From Cristatella mucedo (Eukaryota; Bryozoa; Phylactolaemata; Cristatellidae): DNA of 64,000 nt. The DNA is taken from contig WPIO01000001.1 in NCBI GenBank assembly GCA_009760855.2, positions 20,862,501 through 20,926,500 of the forward strand. Direction: 5' to 3'. Below are positions 12,341-24,004 of the stretch, in pieces. Position numbers and translations under genes: made by a program. Position 1 is the first letter of the stretch. Every line of letters begins with the position of its first letter. The notes under the pieces were generated by a model that had not been told where the DNA came from, ran no database searches, and saw only the letters and a program-made list of their open reading frames with translations.

Positions 12341-15300
12341 TCACATCTCCTGACCACCCATCGTGTTGCAACTAATTGAATCCAGGTCATTTGAAAATGC
12401 ACCGTTATTCAGTGGAGCATTGCAGCCAGCGAGATTGATGTTGTGTACAACTTCACGATCTGGACTAAGACAGACAGCATTTACGGAGGCGTTACTATAA
12501 GGAATGCTGTTCAAGCTTTGTTGTAGCATGTTTTAAACCTTCATAACTCATCATATTATCGTTTATTAATGAGTAAGATTATCATATTATCATTTATTAA
12601 TAAGTAAGAAAAGCAGTGATACGTCTCTTCCACATTAGGAAGTGCCGTAGACAGTTATGTTAGCTGCAGCTGCTGCAATACTGACGTTCCTGTATTTCGT
12701 TGTTCGCATTGGTTCTCGACAGTGTTGTCTGGAATTGCGAAAACACAAGTGCCACTTGTTTAAGCATCAATACTTCATCCAAGCCATTGCTGATATGTAG
12801 AAGGAATAAAGCCCGAATCTAATCTGGTCTCTATGGGACCATATGTTGACACGAAGTTATTCGGATACTGTTGCAGCATCTCTGTCATTGCAGATAGCTA
12901 CCGTACCATTATCAGATACTGAAACAGAAATAAAACTGCACAAAAGCTGTTGCCAGTTTTTTCACACCGCACAATTCAATAGTCGCACACGTAAAAGTAG
13001 ATTGAATAAGCTTAGTCATGAAAATAATAATAATGCACTTGATAATGCCACACGGAGAACTTAATCTCTTTCTAGACACTTTATATTTACTGCAAAGGGA
13101 AACGCGATTGAATGGTGAGTAATAGCATGCTTGATAAACAACATGAATAACATGGTTAGGGGTGACATGCACAGGGTCAGCATGCAAGTGTGGTTAGTGG
13201 CAGCATGCACAGTGTCAGCACGCGTAAGCACGTAAAGGACGAATCACATTGACCCACTAAATGCTGTCCTAAAAAGGTGTGTTTTTAAGTTCTTTTTAAA
13301 TGTGATCAAGTTAGGGGATGTTTTGACACAAGTAAGGAGTGAAATCCAGGCTTAGGGAGTATATGAACTAAATTCGCGGCCTCCAAAGGATTTGAAGTTT
13401 CTCGAACCGAAATAGAAACTGGTAATAGCAAAGCTTACGAATGATCCAACGAGTCACTTACAATTCCGCATTTCATCACTAGGATTTTTAAATGGGTAAC
13501 CATTGGGTTCAAGAAGCCAGGCTTGTTCAGACAACCCATTGACTATAGTAGGGGTTGATACTCCTTACCTAATCTGCCTTCGATCTGTTTGAATTCAAGT
13601 TTAGGTTCATGAAGCCCTCCCGTCTAACCAGCTGGACCGTAGCCAATACTACGAAACAAAGCAAATGCTAGTTCATTTCAGGATTTTATCACGCCAACGG
13701 CCTCATGAGTTAAGCTATACTAAGCACAGATCATTTTGCAGTAATTTTTCTCATATTAAAGTGTCAAACGACAGACTATTGGAAGCAGATCTGAATATTA
13801 ATTCAAGCTTGCGTATTGCTTCAGTGACAGGCTTTGAACTGACGCCGGGTAAGGTAAAAGTGACTTTACCTAAGTAGTTATTAGACATCGCTAGAATAGA
13901 TGAGAAATAGTTCAGTCACAAAGAATTTTCTTCACTCACATACGTAAATGCACGGACTAGACATTTTCTCAAACAGCTGAGTCATGTAAAAATCCTTCAG
14001 CTTGCTGCATCATTCGAAACCTAAAATCCTTCCCGACCAAAAACCGGTTCTTATTAGGCTGCATCGACATTTTAAAATTGGGAGCCAAAGAGACCTTCCA
14101 TAAATCGTCGGGTGGTCAAATCTTCGGACACAACCGTTATCCGGGACTTAGTATGTCGCCCAGGGAAGCTCAACGCTAGGCCACTGGTTAAATATATCTT
14201 TGTTATACCCTAGGCTGGCAGATGCAACGTTTGAGTTCTCTAATTAGGTACGGTGATCCTTTGTTATTTTGAATTATTGCTGTAATCATTAGAATTCATT
14301 GGGCGAAAAGTGAACTGCTGAAATAAATTTGCTCCTCACCGTCGCATACTCACTTGCCATTGCTGCAACATGGCTCTAAAGGGCTGCCAAACGAAATTTG
14401 GTAGATTTTAGCAGAAAATTCTAATGATGAATGCAAGAATATCTGTACTCAGAGGATCTCTGTGCCTATTACAACCAACACTAAATTGTGACTGAAAAGT
14501 ATTTGTAAACTCGAAAATTACTTGAAGAAATCACTGAGCATGTAATCGTCAACAGAGCTAGTTTTTGAGGAGTTCCAACGACAAGTAAACAATTTTGACA
14601 GCTTCATAGTAACATGAGGCTAAAATTAGTGTTGGTCGCTTTCGTACTATGTTTTACAGGTCTCGAAACCCATATTTATTTGAAGCTATAGCCGCTCTCT
14701 TAAAATTAGTTATTTAAAGTAGATAAGGCTCAGACTACTCAACGTAAGACTTTGGCGTCTTTAACTCCTTAAAATCTTGCGGTAAAAGTAGTTTCTTTAC
14801 AGAACAGAGCGTTCAAAGCGAGGAATCGCTGTCCTACCTTTTCGGAACATAAGCAGATAGCTCGGCAAGACCATTCAGCGGACGCTGGAGTTGCACCGTG
14901 GGTGAAGAATATCAGCTCCTGCAGATTCTCAGGTATGCAAAACTCTTGTACCAATGCATTTCTGAGGCTAGAATTTCGGTACGAGTAGCCAGTTGTGACT
15001 CTTGCCAATCTGTGTCGCACTTGTGGCTGCTCCACAGCAAGCGCCAGTGTTGCCGGCAAATGATAACGGGTTGGATTACGGTGCCTGTCAGCGACGTCCG
15101 GTCAGCAGAACTGATCACATTCAATATGGCATCCTCCATATGTCGATAGAACTTCGGCCAGAGCTACGGCGTTGATATGAACGTCGTTATCATATCATAC
15201 GCGTAAAGCAAAAGAACTCTGGTGTCGAACAGCCAAACAGTGGACCTACAATTTTTAATAATGTCTGTATGCAAAGTCACCAGGGTAAGCGCACTCGCGA

Positions 15301-15990
15301 CAAATGCTGAATAGAAATACTCCTACCTCCACACGACACTCCGTCAGTTTGTTCTTTCAACAAACAATTCAGGTCGATAGAGGAGTTATAATGCATGCAG
15401 AACTCTAAAAGTGTGACCATTATTTCCGAGAGTGTAATAGTATTCACTAAAATGTCCTAACAAAAAACTTGATTAAGACATTTTGGGGTAAGATAATCAC
15501 TAATACGGAATTTACGATTCCTGCACCTATTAAACTTACGCACTTAAAAGTGATAATTCTTGGGCAATTTCAATACACGCTTACAAAAAAATATCTACAA
15601 GCTCACCGTCTTGCTTGAGTGCTTTTTCTTTCGTGCGTTTGCTTCTTCGGCTCAAAAACTTTGCCCCAGCCAATGCGGCTATGAGGAGTACTGATGATAC
15701 GACGAGAATGATCACTGCATCTGACACTAAAACAAATGCAGAAGCTTCACCTAGAATTCACATGACAAACACGATTGCATCGTTGGGAGCACTCGGCTTA
15801 CGTGTGCCGGCTTCGTAGGAAATTTCCGTTGGTGCAAGCTGGTGAAAGAATAGTCTGTGTCTAAATTTGGGATTCCTGAGCGTGTGATCCTCGTCTCTGC
15901 CTCAAATCCAGTATAATGGAGAGCTATAGGGGGCAATCTTTAATCTCACGCACTGACTTTCCTTTTCAAACGTACGATAGATGCCGTTAC
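12341..15990 (-). pseudogene. Inverted, decayed copy of the SEFIR receptor gene
   Basis: This mirrors the left-arm gene exon by exon (about 15800-15990, 15613-15757, 14840-15253 and 12345-12910, read on the minus strand). Lesions seen directly are as follows. There is a TGA in the ectodomain exon at 15902-15904, where the left copy has TGG. There is a TGA in the SEFIR exon at 15102-15104 (CGA in the left copy). About 120 bases encoding the middle of SEFIR are replaced by a few bases near 15076. The tail exon has several in-frame stops and a ~33-base internal duplication around 12545-12600. An L2 copy sits in the last intron. The transmembrane exon is unchanged. Upstream ectodomain exons are absent on this side. 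Confidence 0.82.
13022..13402 (-). mobile_element. L2-like LINE 3' end inserted in the right arm
   Basis: The tail (AAT repeats, then the AGAACTTAATCTC segment) starts at 13022 and homology to the ORF2 C-terminus ends near 13402. The left-arm equivalent, about 3556 in the last intron of the receptor gene, is uninterrupted. Confidence 0.88.
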
Positions 15991-16281
15991 GCTTGAAGAA
16001 GCAAGTCGTTACAGTGTTAATAATATGAAAAATTATACAAAATATTTCTGCAAAAATAGCCCTTATGTGATGGTGTATATTTACAAATTATGCACATTGG
16101 GACAAAGGAGGAGTGACTCGTCTGTGTATAACATCAAAGTAGACCTATCATTTTTACTGCTAGATTCAAGTGTTAAAATTTGTATTTTGTTGCAAGTTAC
16201 TAACCACTGGTCCTGCAAACAACAGGGGCGTTTTTCGCGTTTCCCTAATTGTCTAAGGATGATTCCTCCTCGCCTGTGATT

Positions 16282-19200
16282 AATAACAATAATAATAAAG
16301 TACTTGATAAAGCGCCCTCAGAGAACCTAATCTGTTTCTAGGCGCTTTACATTTGCTGTAAGGGGAAATGCAATTAAATGGTAAGTAAAATCATGCTTGA
16401 AAAACAAACAAAACAAATAACATGGTTAGGGGTGACATGCATAGGGTCAGCATGCAAATGTGGTTAGTGGCAGCATGCACAGTTTCAGCAAGCATAAGCA
16501 CGTGAAGGACGAATCACAGGGACCCACTAAATGCTGTCCTAAATAGGTGTGTTTTTAGGCTCCTTTTAAATGTGGTCAGGTCAGGGGATGTTCTGACGCA
16601 GGTCGGGAGGGAGTTCCAGGCTTTGGGAGCATATGAACTAAATGCAAGGTCTCCAAAGGATTTGAGGTTTGTACGAGGTATTTGAAGACTGTTGGATTCC
16701 GAAAAGCGGATTGTACGATGCTTGGCCTGATGGGGGAGTATTTCGGAGAGATAGGCTGGAGCCATAGAGCCATAGCATGAAGGGAGCTAAAAGTGAGCGA
16801 CAAAACCTTAAAGTCAATCCGTTGTTTGACTGGTAGCCAGTGCAGGTCGGCGAGAAGTGGAGTAATGTGGCAACTTCGACGCTCACGACAGACGAGCCTA
16901 GCTGCAGATTTTTGCACAAGCTGCAATCGCCTCATGGCACATGGTGGTAGGCCAGTAAGCAGTGAGTTGCAGAAGTCGAGACGGGATGTCACGAATGCAC
17001 GGATCAACTTGGACGTGGTATCCTTATCTAAACAAGCCCGAATTTTAGCAATGTTATGAAGCTGAAAATAGGCAGATTTGACTGTGGAGCTGATACGGTC
17101 GTCTAATGAGAGGTCGCTTTGGAATTTGACACCTAGATTTCGAGCTGATTCAACTGGAGATATGCTGGCAGAGCCAATTTTGAGCTTCAGCCTTTCCGAT
17201 CTCTGGATCACACTGGGTTTGCCCATAACTAGTAAGTTAGTTTTATCATCGTTAAGTTTTAGAAAAAATTTGCTGCCATCCATGTGCGGATGTCATCAAT
17301 GCATGCAGCTAGTGAGTAGAGAGAACTTGAGGTGCTCGAAGGCTGGGAGGGATCAAAGCAAAGGTACAACTGAGTGTCATCCGCATAGAAGTGAAAGCCT
17401 AGATTGTGCTTGGCAATCACATCAGCAAGAGGCAGAGTATAAACCGTGAAAAGAACCGGACCTAGCACTGAGCCCTGAGATACTCCATATTTCAGAGGTA
17501 CTTCAGATGATCTTTGTCCATTCACGTCAATACTCTGGAGTCTCCCACTGAGATAGGACCTGAACCACTGCAGAGCAGTGCCAGTGATGCCCAGGCGAGA
17601 TGAGAGGCGCTCTAGAAGAACTTTGTGATCGATGGTATCAAAAGCTGCCGAAAGATCAAGCAAAACAAGCAGAGACACTCTACCCATGTCTGCATTCCTA
17701 AGTAGGTCGTTGTATACCCGAAGCAGTGCTGACTCTGTGGAGTGATTAGCTCTAAAGCCAGACTGGAACTTACTAGCAAGGTGTGAGGTTTCGATATACG
17801 AGTTCAGCTGGTCCGCCACGACCCGTTCGAGTGTCTTTGATAGGAATGGTAGAAGGGAAACTGGGCGGTAGTTGCTCAAGTTCTCTTGGTCAAGTGTAGC
17901 TTTCTTGAGAAGTGGCCTGACTACAGCTTTTTGAAAGGTGCTGAGACATGACCTGAGGCTAATGACATATCAGTTATGTTAGTTATGCATGGCAGCAGCA
18001 GATCAATGCAACGTAGGAGCAGGACAATGGGAATGGGGTCCAGAGGACTTGTCTTCTTTGATTGAGATACGAACTTTAGGACTAGATCACTAGTGACCTG
18101 CTTAAATGCAGACATTGAGGTGCAGCCAGGAACCGAGGAACAGCATTCTAGTGGGGAGGTTTTCATCGCAGGGATGGATTCCCTGATCTTGTCTATCTTC
18201 TGCACAAAAAATCGAGAGAAGCGATCGGCTAGATCATCATTAGGATCATCAGGCAAGGAGCTAATCTGGGAACGGTTGAGGAGATGGTTTATTGTCGATA
18301 TAAGCATTTTTGGATTGTGCATCTGTGATTCAACAGTGTTTTTATAAAAACTAGACTTAGCCTTTGCTAGGATCGATTGTTACGACCTACAGTAGTCTTC
18401 ATATGCCTGTCGATGGACAGTTAGTCCGGATCTTTTGTATGCTTTTTCAAGCTTTCGTTTAGTAGACTTGGCTAGTTTAATGTCTGCGGTAAACCATAGG
18501 CCGTCTGGGCGGGGGCGCACAGTGCGCTTTGTCAGAGGGGCAAACTCGTCTAGCGTGCCAGCTAGTGTCGTGTTGAAGCTATCTACCAATGATGACAGAT
18601 CGGAAGGAGGATTGAGCAGCAGAGGTGAAGCAGATATTCTCGCACGGACAGCATCGATGTCAAGGGTCTTGAGGTTTAGCGATTCACAGGTTATTTTAGA
18701 GGAGGATGTGGGCACACACTGTAGATTGAATGAGATCTGCATGTGGTGAGATAAGCATGATTTGGTAATAATTGGTGATGACAAAGTGCAGTTATATGAG
18801 AAAATCTGGTCGAGTGTGTGACCCTTGATGTGGGTAGGGCCATGCAAATGAGCCACAAGAGACAATGAGTCAGTCAATGCACGAAATTCGGTGCTGAAAG
18901 CGTCAGATAAGTTATCAAAGTGAACGTTGAAATCACCCATTACAAGGAAGGATCGATTTCTTGCACACAGAATCGAAATGAGATCGGAGAAATCTGAGAT
19001 AAAGGAGGATTTGGTACCTGGTGGGCGATAGACTACTGCCACTATCGGTAGCTTGTTTTCGGGTGAGACCAAGACAATTGATTCAAAAGACTGCTTCGAG
19101 GGTACCGCAAATGGCTTGAAGTTGAATTTCGAGCGCACGACAATAGAAACTCCGCCTCCAGTTTTGATTGATCTAGAGGTGTGAAAGAACGAGAAACCAG

Positions 19201-19910
19201 ATGGAGTTGCGTCTTTAATTGTCGGACAGTTTATCGATTTCAGCCAAGTTTCAGTTAGGGCGAGCAGGTCGATACCATTTTCAGAAATAAGTCGCTTATT
19301 ACTAGAGGTTTATTGCACATTGAGCGAGGACTCCAAAGGCAAACGTTAAGTCTGGCCGATTGGGTTACAACATGCTTGATGACCACTAAGTTTGAGGAAT
19401 TTACAGTGACGCAAGTGGGGGAGCGTGCTGAGCGGTTCAAGACAATGCTAGGAATACCGAACGAGCTGGTACTCAGCTTGCAGGTTCCGCCCAACGAGCG
19501 GTGTCTGAGCTGGCGGTTCCGGCCACCGCGGCGGCTACGGGGTGCTTTTCTTTTGTTAATGCATAGTTCATGAATCTTAGCAACAACATTAATATCTAGG
19601 AATGCATTTGATATGCGATGACGAAGCGATAACAGCTGCTGACGATCATAACTAACAAGCAGGTTACTAGCCGCCGGCAAAGCTAAGGCAGCCGCCGGCG
19701 TGGGAGACCCAGCAGCCCGAAGCGATAAGCGTTTAGATGTCCATAGGCACGTAATTTCTTACGCGCTCCGGTCAAATTACAATCAGAATAACTTTAAACA
19801 GGTCTTAGCTGTATCGTTTCCGTATACGATGTTCGCAAGAACTTCGGTTTTCGGAAGAATTCTGCAACGAACAAGAACGCACGTTAGAGCGCTCTATGTC
19901 AGGAGGCGAG
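16282..19910 (-). mobile_element. Near-full-length L2-like LINE (endonuclease plus reverse transcriptase)
   Basis: Read on the minus strand from about 19910, the order is as follows. A 5' leader is shared with the copy at 63180-63430. The ORF2 N-terminus is at 19680-19255. The apurinic-type endonuclease is at 19138-18380, with VYRPPG and the VMGDFNVHF motif. The linker is at 18322-17921. RT is at 17879-17259, with LLDLSAAFDTIDH and YADD at 17375-17386. The C-terminal domain is at 17283-16514. The 3' tail ends in AAT repeats at 16282. Frameshifts between these blocks make it non-autonomous. It provides the reference layout for every shorter copy in the window. Confidence 0.92.
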
Positions 19911-19951
19911 GATATGATATGGTGGCAGAGTAGATTTTGAGGGACGATCTT

Positions 19952-20216
19952 TCCAGTTTCTGAGTCATACTTGGTTTGCCCATAACTATAATGTAGTTTT
20001 ATCGTCATTTAAATTGAGAAAACTTGCTGTCATCAGTCTGCGGATGGCATCAATATGTAAAGCAGGATTTATAGAGAATTGAAAGCGCTAGTAAGCTTGG
20101 TGGTATCGAAGCAAAGGTTTAGCTGTGTGTCATCTGCAAAGAAGTGAAAGCCTAGAGTGGGCCTAGAGATCATACGGGCAAGAGGAAGAGTATAAACTGC
20201 AAAAAAAAGACCGAAC
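19952..20216 (-). mobile_element. Old L2-like RT fragment
   Basis: Antisense sequence resembles the YADD region of the neighbouring element but with many changes and no open frame. It abuts the 5' end of the near-full-length copy, so the younger element may have landed beside or within it. Confidence 0.7.
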
Positions 20217-20227
20217 TCCTGACATCT

Positions 20228-20560
20228 ATGCTCAAGGATGACAGCTTGTTTTATGAAAATGTGCTAACAACAAATCAGAGAAAGCATCAACTTTTCCCAC
20301 TTTTTAAATCGGAAGATGAGCAGTACTTCTACAAGAATGCGGCCGATCTATTTGAGGCTATAGGAATATCTTATAACCCAAGTGAATGGCTTCTAATCAA
20401 AGGCAAATTATCCACTAGCCTCAAAGCTATGGAACTACGTTAAGGAAAAACTACCCCTACGTTCCTATGGCTCACTGTGTGCACCTTAACGAGGACTTCA
20501 CCAGTCAAGATGTTGCTGACTGCCTTGATGAATGGCAATTATGACTGAGAAGATATTGAA
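20228..20560 (+). pseudogene. Fragment of a transposon-associated protein, frameshifted
   Basis: The first 71 codons (20228-20443) contain IGISYNPSEWLLIKGK, then SLKA. After a frameshift another frame reads PMAHCVHLNEDF. I recall this order of motifs (ALG.TYNP.EW, SLKAVLLHNG, IGHSVHLKE) from a protein common in invertebrate transposon-rich contigs, but I cannot name its element class with certainty. Broken and probably dead. Confidence 0.4.
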
Positions 20561-20829
20561 AATTTCCCAAATTTGTTTAGGCACCCCCATTCTTCAGTAA
20601 TGCATGTATGCGATGAAGCTTAGCATCGGGTCACTAGGGGCTGACTATATGCCCCATTATGTATGCTACCACCCCCGAAGGTTTCTGGCATGCACTTGAA
20701 TGTGATTAGAGACTTAAACCTTCAGATGCTTCTTGTGTTGAAATTGAGAAGGTGGTAGTGGGTGGGGCTAAATATACTATACAAAAATATCAAACCGGAC
20801 TTCAATCAGAGCTTAATAAGTACAGCTTC

Positions 20830-20912
20830 TTTTGCAGCAAATGTAAAGTACCTAGAAAGAGGTTGAGTTCTCTGAGGACGCTATATCAAGTGTATTATTT
20901 TCAGTATTATTA
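20830..20912 (+). mobile_element. L2-like 3' tail fragment
   Basis: Only the last ~80 bases of the family are present: GCAAATGTAAAG, then the GAGTTCTCTGAGG segment and ATT-rich end. There is no coding sequence. Confidence 0.75.
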
Positions 20913-21615
20913 GCTAATCTTAAGATTATAACAACATAACTCGATTTCGTATAATCTTGGACAGTTTCTTTCTAGAAAGTTTCAGAGAAGTTGGCGTTTA
21001 ACCAAGCGTAAAGTTCTACAAGAACTTGCATACAGTCAATTACCTTGATGGTATCCACCAACAGGTGATGTTTCTGGAAAATAGTTATCAGACGAATCTG
21101 CAACGCAAATTTCATTGACATATAACTCAGCTGATTTAGTTCGTCCAAATTTTTTTTCGAAGCCGTGTGCATTGCCTAAACCAGATCAGTTAAAAGCTTT
21201 CTTAGTTCGTGCAATCATTACATTGACATGTTTTGGAGATCTAAATTTCAAATTATAAGGCTTATTTTCTAAATAAATTTTATATGTTTCATTATTTATA
21301 CCGCTACAACTTTGGCGTATAGTGTTTAGCACTTTATGAATACGGCAGACAGTTCTGCTGAGTGGATTTTCCAGACACTCTTAAGTCCACAACGTCCAAG
21401 GAAAATGTAGCTTAAAGTTAGAATATTTTGTAAACGTACGCTCAAAGGCCTTTGCTTCTAAATGTATAAAGTTAACCGTTCACCAAGCCCAATAGATCTG
21501 CTTCCGGTTCGCAATATGCGCCACCGCTTCGACTCCTCAGAGTCCGACCGCATGCCGTCGCTGCCCAGAGGAAAGAGAGACGCGGCTGCACGCGCTGTCA
21601 AACTGCCGCCCGACG

Positions 21616-22077
21616 ATGCCAGCCATTGACAAGACAAGATCCCGAACCGCCAAGATAGGAAAAGATCCTGAACCGCCTCTACGACGCCTTGCCGGATCAC
21701 CTGCGACAATGGACGTCGCTGGACAGATGCGCATCGGTGAGCTACAGCTCACTGCACCCGAACCTCGTCGTCGACGATGGAACAGCAGCAACCATCATCG
21801 ACGTGGTGGTTTCGTTCGAAAACGACGAGGGTGCCTTGGCGAAAGCCGCAGATTGGAAGATAACGAGATGCGCAGGCATCTCGCGCGACTTCCGGTCGCA
21901 GGGTCGGGCATCAGTGTGTCTGTCCTACCATTAGTCATAGGAGCACTCTGGTCTTGGTACCCGGGGTGCCTTGGCGCCCTTGGCATCAAAGCAACGTACT
22001 GGAAACTCTTCCGGAAACTATGTATAAGCGAATCGAAGTGTGATAGCGCCAAGGTGTGGGCACAGTTCTCCGTGTAG
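21616..22077 (+). pseudogene. C-terminal endonuclease region of an R2/NeSL-type LINE, frameshifted
   Basis: The frame 21689-21934 reads LPDHLRQW, then HPNLVVDDGTAATIIDVVVSFEN, typical of the PD-(D/E)XK restriction-like endonuclease of R2/NeSL-group retrotransposons. A neighbouring frame (to 22077) continues with IGALWSWYPGC and YWKLFRKLCISES, the usual end of such proteins. The switch of frame near 21930 shows a frameshift. The expected Asp of the PD motif is Asn here (HPN). The region is visibly richer in GC than its flanks, as expected for a retained coding relic. Confidence 0.55.
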
Positions 22078-22079
22078 GG

Positions 22080-23060
22080 AAGTAACCGTGCTATCGTTCA
22101 GCACGGAAACGCTCAGCCAGCTGTGGAGGACGTGTGGCGCACTACCTTCGCTTGTTTAATATCTTTATTCTAGAATAAAATATATAGTATTTATAGAATG
22201 CTTATTAAAGTCATGGATAAAAAGCAACTCTGTGATATTCTTGGGAATGCCCGAATGTGTATTCTTCCGAGTTCTCAATGAATGTAAAGTCTGCACGCAT
22301 TGTCCCCCCCCCAATCATGGTTAACTTGCTTCTCTTGTCTCTTTGAGCTACCTGCTCTTTGACTTCTTGTCTCATTCCCGTGTATCGAACTAAATTGAGA
22401 TATTTTGGTGATCATTTCTTCAGCTCCTGTGCACAAAGAGTCTGTAATTCGCTTCTGTCTTCTGTTGCCGCCTGAAATAACTTTTTAAAATTTAAGTATC
22501 AGCCAACCAATGTCAGTTCCACCCAGCTTTCCCGGCAACCCAGCTTTGAACGCTTACCTGTGCATGATTCAGCTCACGTTAATTACCAGGGCTCTTACCA
22601 GTCATTGAACTCGAATATTTTGTTTTACAATTGTGCATGTTTGTCCAATCATGATACCTTTCTTGTACATCAGCGCCTGCTTCTATTGCAGAGAGTTTAA
22701 AAGCGCATGGATACATATTTGGTTCCTTATGGGAATATAAAAAAATCTGTTACTGCTATTTCTAGCTTTCGTATGTTATTATTGTTATTTTTAATATATT
22801 CTTGTTATTTAAACTTACGTGTAATTTTTTGTCAAGTCTCTCAAACGGGCGGCACAATCTGATGAGCTATTCACAAAACAAACGTTCCATATTTACTACG
22901 GTCAATTCAGAGACTGCGTCCAGGCTAAGAGAGACATTAGAGTTTGATGAAATACCACTGCATTGACAAGCAGCTTCAGGAAAACACTCCTTGAAAGTGA
23001 AATGCTAACACCATGTTTGCGCATAAAACTTCATCTCGTAGGCTAACTTGCATGTGTATG
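22080..23060. other. No gene or known repeat recognised
   Basis: AT-rich sequence with a short poly-C run near 22305. No open frame of interest and no family recognised. Confidence 0.4.
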
Positions 23061-23062
23061 TA

Positions 23063-23142
23063 ATAATAATAGTAATAATAACAATAATGCACTTGATAAA
23101 GCGTCCTCAGAGAACTCAATCTCTTTCTAGTCGCTTTAAATA
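23063..23142 (-). mobile_element. L2-like 3' tail fragment
   Basis: AAT/AAC repeats are followed by the family's GCACTTGATAAAGCG and AGAACTCAATCTC segments; homology stops after about 80 bases. Confidence 0.75.
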
Positions 23143-23472
23143 GGCATGCTTGCCTTTAAACCTTCTTTAGCTCTTGCAAGTACGCATTGCACCAAGAGGA
23201 TGTGTGCAAGCCTTTTAGTGCCTGAGTCAAGCAACTCTCAATAGATCAAGTAGCATTCCTCGAGAGAGGTTATTATATCATACTCCTGTTGATCGCACAC
23301 GTTGATGATGTTATGCCTTGCTAGTAGCCCAACGATGTCGTTTAGACCATTCGTATATGGATGCTCAGCAGATAATTCCACTGCAGCTGTATGAAAATCA
23401 TCTCAAAGCTCAGTCTGAATTATTAAAGGATAGCCAGGCAATTTCATGCAATGCCAAAAGTTGATCGGATCA

Positions 23473-24004
23473 GAATAATAATAATAATAATAACAATTCA
23501 CTTGATAAAGCGCCCTCAGAGAACTTAATCTCTCTCTAGGCGCTTTACATTTGCTGTAAAGTGAAATGCAATTGAAAGGTAAGTAAAATCATGCTTGAAA
23601 AAACAAACGAAATGAATAACATGGTTAGGGGTGACATGCACAGGGTCAGCATGCAAATGTGGTTAGTGGCAGCATGCACAGTGTCAGCACGCATAAGCAC
23701 ATGAAGGACGAATCACAGGGACCCACTAAATGCTGTCCTAAATAGGTGTGTTTTTAAGTTTCTTTTAAATGTGGTCAGGTCAGGGGATGTTCTGATGCAG
23801 GTCGGGAGAGAGTTCCAGGCTTTGGGAGCATATGAACTAAATGCACGGTCTCCAAAGGATTTAAGGTTTGTATGAGGCATTTCTAGACTGTTGGATTCCG
23901 AAAAGCGGGTGGTACGATGCTTAGCCTGATGGGGTAGTATATCTGACAGATAGGCTGGAGCCATAGAATGAAGGGACCTAAAAGTGAGGGACAAAACCTT
24001 GAAG
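23473..24004 (-). mobile_element. 5'-truncated L2-like LINE
   Basis: It starts with the AAT tail at 23473 and runs through the 3' UTR and the last ~93 codons of ORF2 (23994-23713, ending SGSL). The coding part is open, so this is a fairly young copy. Confidence 0.88.

Larger units (their letters stand above)
9690..16230 (-). repeat. Right arm of the large inverted duplication
   Basis: This is the reverse complement of the left arm, with private changes: L2 insertions at 11093-11749 and 13022-13402 and a deletion at about 15076-15081. Homology fades at about 16150-16230, just before the 3' end of an L2 element at 16282, so that insertion may mark or have obscured the original breakpoint. Confidence 0.9.

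Noticed and set aside
640-16230. Inverted repeat as a fold-back assembly artefact
   Set aside because: The arms differ at many positions and carry private insertions and deletions, which an artefact would not produce.
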